Shown here: one piece after another, positions 8,281-15,073 of the stretch | Layout: each line of letters begins with the position of its first letter | Numbering within the stretch: position 1 is the stretch's first letter | NCBI GenBank assembly: GCA_964547995.1 | Contig: CAZJRB010000018.1 | Location: 1-64,000, forward strand | DNA: 64,000 nucleotides | Direction of reading: 5' to 3' | DNA from: CAZJRB01 sp964547995 | GTDB taxonomy: Bacteria; Planctomycetota; Planctomycetia; Pirellulales; Thermoguttaceae | Translations under genes and position numbers: made by a program | Notes under the pieces: generated by a model | Database searches by the model: none | Told to the model about the DNA's origin: nothing | Seen by the model: only the letters and a program-made list of their open reading frames with translations

Positions 8281-8457
8281 TCATTCCTCCAGTGTGATGG
8301 CTTCGACGGGACAGGCCTCGACGCACGTGCCGCAATCGTTACACTTATCCTGGTCGACGACGGCAATATCGTCCTGCATTTCGATCGCTTCATCAGGGCA
8401 CGAGTCGACACACGCTTCGCAGCCGGTACACTCTTCCGCATTGACAATTGCTGGCAT
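8281..8457 (-). CDS. Small 2[4Fe-4S] ferredoxin
   Basis: A 58-residue protein with two complete cluster motifs, CTGCEACVDSCP and CNDCGTCVEACP, separated by the usual acidic linker; this is the dicluster bacterial ferredoxin pattern. It would carry electrons in the cytoplasm. The ATG at 8457 is preceded by a perfect AGGAGG at 9-nt spacing, suggesting strong translation. No obvious redox partner is encoded next to it. Confidence 0.93.
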   Translation of the reverse strand: MPAIVNAEECTGCEACVDSCPDEAIEMQDDIAVVDQDKCNDCGTCVEACPVEAITLEE

Positions 8458-8641
8458 TGGTTATACCTCCTCGCAGATACATTTTTGGGTGACGCCTTGT
8501 GGCGTCCAAGGTCACCAGCGTAATACATCGGCTTCGGTCGTCAAGGGGTGACGGCCAAAATCGATTGGCGGCCGGCAGTAAGGCGAAATCCGAGAATTTC
8601 GGCAAGTTTTGGAGCACGCGCGGGGTTATTGAGAATACGTC

Positions 8642-9655
8642 TCATTCGGCGGCTCCGGTCCGGCTTAACCGATCGGCCCAGTAGAGCGGCTCCGGCAGGC
8701 GCCGGCCAATGAGCAATTGGCGGACCAGACACTCGGAGTACGCCAGGTCGAGCCGATGGCCCGGCGAGATGAAAATCGGGCGGCGGCTCCCCTCGCTGGT
8801 CCGAATCGCCACGCCCGCCGGCTCCTCGCCGAGCAACACCGGCCGGGATTCACGCGGCCTCATCCCCTCGATGTTCACCTTGCCGCAAAGGAGCTTCTTG
8901 GTGACACCGATGGTTGGCAGCGATGCCGCTACCCCGAGGTGGGCGGCGATTCCAGCGTGGCGGTGATGCAAGACCCCGCTTCCGTCGACCAGCAACACCT
9001 CGGCCATCTTTCCCGCCGTGCGGACCTCCTCGATCAAGTCCAACAGGAGCGGTAATTCACGAAAACTCAGGTAGGTTGTAATATAAGGGAACGCGACCGG
9101 CCGGCGAATGGCTTTCGACCAGACGAGCCGACCGGTCTTCGTCTCGACCAGGGCATAGGCCGCGATTCCTTCGCTCGCCGTGGGGTACGAAACGTCGACG
9201 CCGGCAACCAGTTTGGGAATTCGCTTGCGTGGGCGGAGCGATACCCTCTTGACGAGCGATTCCTGCGCCCGTTTGAGTTCTTCCAAAGGGCGGCCGGTGA
9301 CGAATCGATCGTGGCCGAACTTCGCGAGGTCCACTGCGCTGCCGGCCACCCGGACACCTTCGGCGGTCAGCAGCCGTGCCTTCGCTCGTTCGCTGCCGCC
9401 GATGAACTTGCCGAGCCCGCCGTCGGCGCGGACGATCCGGTGGCAACGACAGCCGGCCGTGTGGTCGTGGTGCAGGGCGAAATACCCTACCCAACGGGCG
9501 GCGATTGGGTTGCCCAACGCCTCGGCCAGTGTGCCATAGGTCGTCACCCGACCGGCCGGCACCTGGGCGAGCAATGCTTGAAGACACTGGACAAGATCGG
9601 GAATTTCGGGGAGCAATTCGGCCATCGCTTTGCAGCCGCGGAAGATTTCGGACAT
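8642..9655 (-). CDS. Fusion of O6-alkylguanine alkyltransferase-like domain and endonuclease V
   Basis: Residues about 15-100 match the DNA-binding domain of methylguanine methyltransferase: VPAGRVTTYGTLAEALG helix-turn-helix, the Arg finger in ARWVGY, and C71-HR in GCRCHRIV (normally PCHRV), so the acceptor Cys is kept. Residues about 145-325 are endonuclease V: D154 in AGVDVSY, YLSFRE with Y195 and E200, DGSGVLHHRHAGIAAHLGV with D224, IGVTKKLL, and SPGHRLD with H300. Endonuclease V cuts DNA or RNA near deoxyinosine. One chain could thus handle alkylated and deaminated bases. Such a fusion is known from an archaeon (Ferroplasma). Start at ATG 9655 or the later ATG 9625; neither has a strong SD. 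Confidence 0.87.
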   Translation of the reverse strand: MSEIFRGCKAMAELLPEIPDLVQCLQALLAQVPAGRVTTYGTLAEALGNPIAARWVGYFALHHDHTAGCRCHRIVRADGGLGKFIGGSERAKARLLTAEGVRVAGSAVDLAKFGHDRFVTGRPLEELKRAQESLVKRVSLRPRKRIPKLVAGVDVSYPTASEGIAAYALVETKTGRLVWSKAIRRPVAFPYITTYLSFRELPLLLDLIEEVRTAGKMAEVLLVDGSGVLHHRHAGIAAHLGVAASLPTIGVTKKLLCGKVNIEGMRPRESRPVLLGEEPAGVAIRTSEGSRRPIFISPGHRLDLAYSECLVRQLLIGRRLPEPLYWADRLSRTGAAE

Positions 9656-9897
9656 TCCGCATCGGTAACAGCATCCCGCGCACGAGACGTTCCGTCAACG
9701 CCGGTTCGGACCGAGTGGCCTCTGCCGGCGGGATTTCAAGTGGATGCGCGATTCATTGGCCCCTTTTTACCCGGTGACCGCCGTGACGTTTATCTCGACG
9801 GCCAGGGCACCGAAGGCGGCCTTGACGGCGCCCGGCAGTTGCCTCTCGCCACAGAATTTTGAGTTTGGTCAGCCCCTGCCGGGGATGGCGTAGTCAC

Positions 9898-9962
9898 GCG
9901 AAATGAATGTCCTGCGGGTACTCTGAGGGCTGTCCAGGCGTGTTCGGTTGTGGTACCATGAC
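9898..9962 (+). repeat. 65-bp promoter-containing repeat, copy 1
   Basis: Closely similar to 12870-12935 (shared blocks: GCGAAATGA, TGTCCTG, TTGTGGTA). It contains a promoter-like arrangement CTGTCC (9930-9935), 18 nt, TACCAT (9954-9959) facing the HExxH gene at 10012. The rest of the 9656-10011 gap shows nothing else. Confidence 0.5.
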
Positions 9963-10011
9963 AGCGGCCCGTACAAGTTCGATCAACATCTTTGTCAATG
10001 TGAGCCTGAGA

Positions 10012-10791
10012 ATGAATGCCGAACGCAGATTGGCGATACGAGTGGCAACGAGCTGGTTGCCATGTTTTTCCTTGTTGTTGGCGGCGTGCCAGCTTTCCGT
10101 TGTCCAAGGAGCGGAGTCGAAGCCGCGCGGTGAGCCGGCGAAGGCTGCGAACGTCCATTTCGATCCCGTGGTGCAACAGATCGAGGGGTGGACCGTCCAC
10201 GTCGATCCGAAAATGCTCGAGGGAGAACATCGCGAGGAGGACGCCCGTGCTTTGCGGATGCTGGCCAATCACCTGCAACGGATCGCGATTCTGCTCCCGG
10301 AAGACCGGCTGAAGAAGATGCGGGAGTTGGAAATCTGGATCGAGCACCATCACCCGGAGCTGAGGTCCATGCAGTATCATCCGGATGTGAAGTGGCTGAC
10401 GGACCGCGGTTACGACCCGCGCCTGGCCAAGAAGGTACACATACCGCGGGCCGGCAGTCTCCTTTCGCGTCACCAGATGATTAAGCACCCGGCGGTCGTG
10501 CTGCACGAATTGTCCCACGCCTATCACGATCAGCACCTGGGCTTCGGCGACCGGCAGATCATCGAGGCCTACAAGAAGGCGAAGGCGGGCGGCGCCTACG
10601 AGAAGGTGCTCTCGCACAGCGGCAGAAAAGTCCGCCATTACGCGATGACGAACCACAAGGAGTATTTCGCCGAAGGGACCGAGGCCTACCTTTACCGCAA
10701 CGACTTCTACCCGTTCGTCCGGGCGGAATTGAAAGAGCACGACCCGGTGTTGCACGACCTGCTGGAGGAAATCTGGGGGCCGTTGCGTTGA
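10012..10791 (+). CDS. Exported HExxH-type putative zinc metallopeptidase
   Basis: Start chosen at ATG 10012 (MNAERRLAIRV), which gives a positively charged N-terminus and a hydrophobic core ending in LLLAAC, a lipobox-like site; so the 259-residue protein is probably exported and may be a lipoprotein. The zinc motif VVLHELSHAYHDQ is clear, and a downstream FAEGTEAY could give the third ligand. Length and the EYFAEGTEAYL motif match a family frequent in planctomycetes whose substrate is unknown. A promoter-like repeat lies about 50 bp upstream. The gene runs convergently to the LRR gene, with its stop 108 bp away. Confidence 0.75.
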   Translation: MNAERRLAIRVATSWLPCFSLLLAACQLSVVQGAESKPRGEPAKAANVHFDPVVQQIEGWTVHVDPKMLEGEHREEDARALRMLANHLQRIAILLPEDRLKKMRELEIWIEHHHPELRSMQYHPDVKWLTDRGYDPRLAKKVHIPRAGSLLSRHQMIKHPAVVLHELSHAYHDQHLGFGDRQIIEAYKKAKAGGAYEKVLSHSGRKVRHYAMTNHKEYFAEGTEAYLYRNDFYPFVRAELKEHDPVLHDLLEEIWGPLR

Positions 10792-10899
10792 TGTGGCCAT
10801 GCACGAGGCGCCGGGTGCTGCTCACCAGAGGCCGATCTTGACCTATTCGTGGCCATCTGGCAACTCGCTACGGGCGGGGGCTGGCTCTCGTCCCCACCT

Positions 10900-11964
10900 T
10901 CAAGGGGATATGAGATTCGCTGGTCCATCACACCTATAGATACGGCAGTTCGGTAAGGATTTCTGCAGTTCCCTTACGCCCACCTCCGTCGTTGCAGTGT
11001 TCCGCAAGGAGAGAGACTCAAGCTTCTTGAGACTTTTCAGATGTCGAAGTCCATTATCTGTTACTTGGGTGCCGCCAAGAGACAAACTCTCCAAATTCAC
11101 CAGTGCCTCCAGATGTGACAACCCGGCATCTGAGAAGTCTGTTTCTTGCAGATCGAGATCTCGCAGCTTCGTAAGACGGTTAAGGTGTTTGAATCCGCTA
11201 CCATCGATCTCTGTGCGGGCAAGTTTCAATACCAATAATTCTGTGAGTGAGGCGAGGTGGACCAATCCCGCGTCCGTGATGCTCGTCTTCCGCAAATCCA
11301 GGCTCCTGAGTTTCGCAAGCGTGCTCAAGTGGCACAAGCTAGCGTCAGTAATCGGCGTCGACCTGAGATTGAGGATGTCCAGCTTAGACAGGTGAGTCAG
11401 ATGTGCTAGCCCTTTGTCACTTATTGACGTGGCAGCCAGATTCAGGCTTTCGAGGGAGTCCATCGGCCCGATGTGTTCGAGACCTTTGTCCGAAACCGGA
11501 GTCCCGGCGAGCGACAGGTTTCGTAGACGTGGTAAATCCGTCAAATACGCGAGGTTCGCATCGCGGACACGGCTGCCATCCAGCAAAACTGCTACAAGAT
11601 TCTGTAGATCGCTGAGGTGCCGGAGTCCTGAGCCGTCAATGTTTGGACTGCCAAGGTTTGCGATTCTCAAGGATTGCCAGTTTCTCACATGGATAATCGC
11701 CGAATCGTCGATATTCGTACGGTGGATGTCAAGTATATTCACAAACTCGCCGTAGCCAGAGACGCTACCTCCAAGGCTTCGCATTGCGATGACACTTGGG
11801 TATTCGTCATAGGCATGCAATTCTTCCCGACATACCGCGGTCAACCAGGCAATCAACCCACACCCGATCGCCACCAACCCCATCAGCACAAACAAATGCC
11901 ACAGCCTGTACTGATACCAGTGGAGTTTGGGTTTCTCGGTGGATTGGGAATCGGTGTCGCTCAT
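10900..11964 (-). CDS. Membrane-anchored leucine-rich repeat protein
   Basis: A 354-residue protein. A short cytoplasmic N-terminus containing KPKLHWYQYRLWHLF leads into one transmembrane helix (residues about 22-45), then roughly ten 24-residue leucine-rich repeats of the type LxxLxLxxTxITDxGLxHL fill residues 100-335. LRR proteins of this kind bind other proteins; the partner is unknown. The N-terminal anchor is nearly identical to that of the TPR protein at 12031-12540. The ATG lies only 6 nt from a TAGAAT -10 box, so the mRNA is probably leaderless. Confidence 0.87.
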   Translation of the reverse strand: MSDTDSQSTEKPKLHWYQYRLWHLFVLMGLVAIGCGLIAWLTAVCREELHAYDEYPSVIAMRSLGGSVSGYGEFVNILDIHRTNIDDSAIIHVRNWQSLRIANLGSPNIDGSGLRHLSDLQNLVAVLLDGSRVRDANLAYLTDLPRLRNLSLAGTPVSDKGLEHIGPMDSLESLNLAATSISDKGLAHLTHLSKLDILNLRSTPITDASLCHLSTLAKLRSLDLRKTSITDAGLVHLASLTELLVLKLARTEIDGSGFKHLNRLTKLRDLDLQETDFSDAGLSHLEALVNLESLSLGGTQVTDNGLRHLKSLKKLESLSLRNTATTEVGVRELQKSLPNCRIYRCDGPANLISP

Positions 11965-11970
11965 GCCTGG

Positions 11971-12000
11971 ATTCTACCACGGCGGGGCGGGCGGGGGCAA
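11971..12000 (-). promoter_or_regulatory. Promoter of LRR gene, apparently leaderless
   Basis: Minus strand: TTGCCC, an 18-nt GC-rich spacer, TAGAAT, then 6 nt to the ATG at 11964. Transcription would start at or within a base or two of the ATG. The whole 30-bp promoter is identical to 12840-12869. Confidence 0.6.
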
Positions 12001-12030
12001 GGAGAACGCCTTGCTACGGGCGGGGGGTGG

Positions 12031-12540
12031 CTACTTCTCTCGCCCTGATGCCTTGCGGAGTTCGGCCAAAAACTTCGAGGGGATCTCACACACGGGCTTC
12101 CCCTGCCGGTAAGCCTCCATATCGGCCCACGCCTTGTCGTATTGCCCCTTTTCAAAGTGGACAAGGGCCTGGGCCAGGAATGATAGAGCGTGGCTTGCGC
12201 CAAGCCGTACCGCTTCGGTGAAGTTGTCAGCAGCCTTGTCATATTCACCTTTTTCGGCGTGGGCGTAGGCCCGACCCGTGTAAGCCTCAACGTCTTGTGG
12301 ATTGAGCCGGATTGCTTCGTCGAAGGCGGCAATGGCTTTGTCGTACTCGCCATTGCGAATGCAGGCGCTGCCCCGGCGATTTGCCGTCTCACATGCCTGC
12401 TCTCTTATCCTCTTTGGGCCCAGATACCATTTCCAATAGCTGGCCACGCAAGCACAAACAATGACAACCACAAGCGTGATCGCAAACAAATGCCACAGCC
12501 TGTACTGACACCAGCGGAGTTTGGGTTTCGGGTCGGCCAT
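12031..12540 (-). CDS. Membrane-anchored TPR protein
   Basis: A 169-residue protein with N-terminal KPKLRWCQYRLWHLF and a transmembrane helix (FAITLVVVIVCACVASY), followed by about three tetratricopeptide repeats (GEYDKAIAAFDEAIRLNPQD, then GEYDKAADNFTEAVRLG, then GQYDKAWADMEAY). TPRs mediate protein-protein contact. It starts 11 bp after the stop of the 93-residue membrane protein and is probably read from the same promoter at 12840-12869. The anchor is shared with the LRR protein downstream, suggesting modular exchange of the extracellular or cytoplasmic part. Confidence 0.85.
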   Translation of the reverse strand: MADPKPKLRWCQYRLWHLFAITLVVVIVCACVASYWKWYLGPKRIREQACETANRRGSACIRNGEYDKAIAAFDEAIRLNPQDVEAYTGRAYAHAEKGEYDKAADNFTEAVRLGASHALSFLAQALVHFEKGQYDKAWADMEAYRQGKPVCEIPSKFLAELRKASGREK

Positions 12541-12551
12541 GTCGCCAAGAC

Positions 12552-12833
12552 TTACAGTGTCATGGATATAAACAACACACCTAGGGCCACGAGCATCACG
12601 ATGCCCCAGACGGTGGAAGGTTTCAACGCGCCTTTGGGCGGCTTTCTATCGCCAACGTACGGGCTCTCCGTGACGAGAATAAGGGTCACCACGGAATACA
12701 CCATCAACGCCCACAACCCTATTATCCAATGCGCCTGAAACGACGCGAAGAGGAGCGAGCAGCCAGTCACTACCATGAAGAGCGTTCGCAACGAGAATTG
12801 GAATTTCTCCGGTTTGTACGGGCTCTCGTCCAT
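12552..12833 (-). CDS. Small membrane protein, three hydrophobic segments
   Basis: A 93-residue protein. FQFSLRTLFMVVTGCSLLFA resembles the N-terminal anchor (xFSLRTLL) repeated in planctomycete membrane proteins; two further hydrophobic segments follow (IIGLWALMVYSVVTLILV and VWGIVMLVALGVLFISM). No functional domain is recognised. First gene of an apparent two-gene operon with the TPR protein. The ATG is 6 nt from TAGAAT, so it too seems leaderless. Confidence 0.65.
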   Translation of the reverse strand: MDESPYKPEKFQFSLRTLFMVVTGCSLLFASFQAHWIIGLWALMVYSVVTLILVTESPYVGDRKPPKGALKPSTVWGIVMLVALGVLFISMTL

Positions 12834-12839
12834 AACCGC

Positions 12840-12869
12840 ATTCTACCACGGCGGGGCGGGCGGGGGCAA
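12840..12869 (-). promoter_or_regulatory. Promoter of small membrane protein/TPR operon, apparently leaderless
   Basis: TTGCCC, 18 nt, TAGAAT on the minus strand, identical over 30 bp to the promoter at 11971-12000 and with the same 6-nt distance to the ATG (12833). It abuts the plus-strand promoter repeat 12870-12935, making a divergent pair. Confidence 0.6.
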
Positions 12870-12935
12870 GCGAAATGAGTGTCCTGTGGGGTACTGCGAG
12901 GATTGTCCAAGCGTGTCAGGTTGTGGTATCATGGC
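12870..12935 (+). repeat. Promoter-containing repeat, copy 2
   Basis: Second copy of the element at 9898-9962. It holds TTGTCC (12903-12908), an 18-nt spacer and TATCAT (12927-12932), a good sigma70-like promoter reading rightward toward 13153. A 15-codon open frame starts inside the -10 box but is not supported as a gene. Confidence 0.5.
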
Positions 12936-13026
12936 GGTATGGGCGGTGTTCGCGACCTGTCGCGTATTCGATGAATGAGCACGAGTTGTCCTATGGAGCC
13001 GCTCAGAAATAACTTTGCCATTTGCC

Positions 13027-13112
13027 CATAAAGCCGCGACCGTTGGTCGCGCCGAGTGTTGCCAGAAACCACCGCGACCCGTGTTCGGCGCGACCGACGG
13101 TCGCGGCTTTAT
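13027..13112. repeat. Long inverted repeat between genes
   Basis: CATAAAGCCGCGACCG... on the left and its near-complement ending CGGTCGCGGCTTTATG on the right form a ~29-bp stem with one or two mismatches and a ~30-nt loop. It lies between the promoter at 12903 and the gene at 13153; a REP/MITE-like element or an attenuating hairpin. Confidence 0.65.
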
Positions 13113-13152
13113 GGAGGTCGGGAATTGTCGAACTTACTCTTGAGCAGCCTCT

Positions 13153-14823
13153 ATGTCGCGTTTCGAGTGTAGCAGCGTTCTTCTCATCGCGATTTTCTTC
13201 GTGGTCGGCTTTCCTGATAGGGATGCCGTGGGTCAGGGTCCCGCTCCAGGCCAGGCGGTTCGGCACCGCGCGCTGAGCATCCCGGTCAAGCAGGCGGCCA
13301 GTGCGACGTTCGGGCCGACCGGGTGTCCCGTGGTTGTCGTGGGGCAAGACGTCTGGTACCTGAAGACCGGCAAGGTGGTTCGAAGACTCCAGGGCAAATA
13401 CGATGCCCGCGGTCGGCGTGCGCTGAGCGGCAACGGCCGGCACTTTGCTGCGGTGCGGGAACAGGGATCGCGCGACGCGGGTCCGGACAAGGGTCCGCCC
13501 TTGATCGTCTGGTCCTGTGCGACCGGCAAGCAGGTCCTGGAGATCCCCCGCTCGGCGAAAGTCGATTTTCTCATGTTCGCTCGCTACAAGTACCTGATGG
13601 TCGGCGCCGAGGGGACCGATGCGATCGAGATTTGGGACGTCGAGGCGGGCAAGCTGGTCAAGAAGATGATGTTGCCCCAAGAGCAACCGATCGACAGCCC
13701 GGCCGGCGGGCAGAATTCTGCCGAAGAAGACAAGCCGTCGGACGGGTTTCCTTCCGGAATACCGCAACGGTCCTTCTTGCTGTACGACAAGGGGGTGTTG
13801 GATTTCTCGCCGGACGCCCGGTATTTTGCGTGCGTTGTGAGCGACGAACTCGGCGTCTACGAAGCGGCTTCCGGCAAGCGGGTCGTCGTGATGCGCCCAC
13901 CGAGCCCGCGCCGGGCATCGAGCGGGACGTTTGGCCATCTGAAGAAGGGCGTCGAGCCGACGCTTCCGCTCATCCGCTCGTTGAAGTTTTCGCCCGACGG
14001 CAAGCACCTGGCCGCCTCTGCCCATCGGCGCGTTTTGTGTTGGGATATGCAAGGCGAACTCGTCTTCGACGGACCGGTGCGCCTGGTTGGCACGCGGGGG
14101 AAACCGGTTTTCGAGTGGCTTCCCGGTCAGCTTGGGTGGATCGTCGACCGAAACGTGTACGGGCGCAATTCGAAGCAAGTGCTGATGGCTCTCCACACAT
14201 CCGCTTCCCACGACCGGCCTTTGCACGTGCGGGACGCGGATAACCTCTTGGGCGTGTTCGGCGAACCGGAATCGCACCTGAGGAATCTGCCCATCCCTTG
14301 GGATTCGTTTCGCGCTTCGCTGGATCGGATGAAGGCCGGGGTGCCTGCGTTGTTGGCGCCCGGCCAGTCGGTGAGCCTGCGAGTTCAGATCACGAATCCG
14401 CGCGGCGACGTGAACAAGACCAAGGGCATCATCGTCGATGCGTTGACCAGGCGGCTCGAGCACGACGGAATGCGCGTTGCCGACGGCCAACCGTCCGTGC
14501 TCCAGGTAAGACTTGCTGAAAAGGCGGGAAGGCAACTGCGGATTCGCATACAACGGCCGGACGGGAGAGTCGCCGAAATTGTCTGTGTCGAAGCGGAGGG
14601 ATCGGTTGTTGTCGAGCTGCTTGGCGCGGGCGAGTCGGAGCCGGCCTGGAGCAAGGCATTTCACGCAAAGAATCCGCGGACTTTCGACGAGGCGGTAATC
14701 AATGACCAGACGGTCCGGATGAGCATGTTGCGAAACGTCGCGAACGTATTGGAATCGCTCGAAATGCCCTACTATCTGCCGAAATCGAAGGAGTATCGGG
14801 CACTTCCGGTGTTCGTTGAATGA
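13153..14823 (+). CDS. Exported WD40/beta-propeller-like protein
   Basis: A 556-residue protein with an N-terminal signal (SSVLLIAIFFVVGF). The first ~350 residues contain propeller-type blades (VWYLKTGKVVRRLQG, IEIWDVEAGKLVKKM, SFSPDGKHLAASAHRRVLCW, YFACVVSDELGVYEAASGK). The C-terminal ~200 residues (from MKAGVPALLAPGQSVSLRVQ) form another domain of unknown type. The ATG at 13153 lacks a strong SD. Likely periplasmic or surface scaffold; no ligand is known. It stands alone between two palindromic repeats. Confidence 0.7.
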   Translation: MSRFECSSVLLIAIFFVVGFPDRDAVGQGPAPGQAVRHRALSIPVKQAASATFGPTGCPVVVVGQDVWYLKTGKVVRRLQGKYDARGRRALSGNGRHFAAVREQGSRDAGPDKGPPLIVWSCATGKQVLEIPRSAKVDFLMFARYKYLMVGAEGTDAIEIWDVEAGKLVKKMMLPQEQPIDSPAGGQNSAEEDKPSDGFPSGIPQRSFLLYDKGVLDFSPDARYFACVVSDELGVYEAASGKRVVVMRPPSPRRASSGTFGHLKKGVEPTLPLIRSLKFSPDGKHLAASAHRRVLCWDMQGELVFDGPVRLVGTRGKPVFEWLPGQLGWIVDRNVYGRNSKQVLMALHTSASHDRPLHVRDADNLLGVFGEPESHLRNLPIPWDSFRASLDRMKAGVPALLAPGQSVSLRVQITNPRGDVNKTKGIIVDALTRRLEHDGMRVADGQPSVLQVRLAEKAGRQLRIRIQRPDGRVAEIVCVEAEGSVVVELLGAGESEPAWSKAFHAKNPRTFDEAVINDQTVRMSMLRNVANVLESLEMPYYLPKSKEYRALPVFVE

Positions 14824-14896
14824 GTTGCCGTGCGACAATCCGGCTGCCGGTGATTTCGACCGTCCCGCTTGACAACGCGCCGCCGCCAAAAGACAA

Positions 14897-14998
14897 TAGG
14901 CTCTGTCTGAAAATCTGTAGGACGGCCCTCCGAGGCCGTCCATTTTGCGTGAAAACCCCGGCTCGACGGCCTCGGAGGGCCGTCGTACAATGAGCCTA
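14897..14998. repeat. Nested inverted repeat, REP/MITE-like
   Basis: Outer arms TAGGCTC (14897-14903) and GAGCCTA (14992-14998), inner arms GACGGCCCTCCGAGGCCGTC and GACGGCCTCGGAGGGCCGTC around a ~24-nt loop. It sits between two plus-strand genes. Confidence 0.7.
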
Positions 14999-15073
14999 AA
15001 ACACTTCGCGGCCCGTCACAAATTCCCGTTGCGTTTTGGCGCAACACTACTCGCTGACGAAAGGAGGATTTCG

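Noticed and set aside
12929..12976. 15-codon open frame inside the promoter repeat
   Set aside because: No SD, begins in the -10 box, and is not conserved in the other repeat copy.
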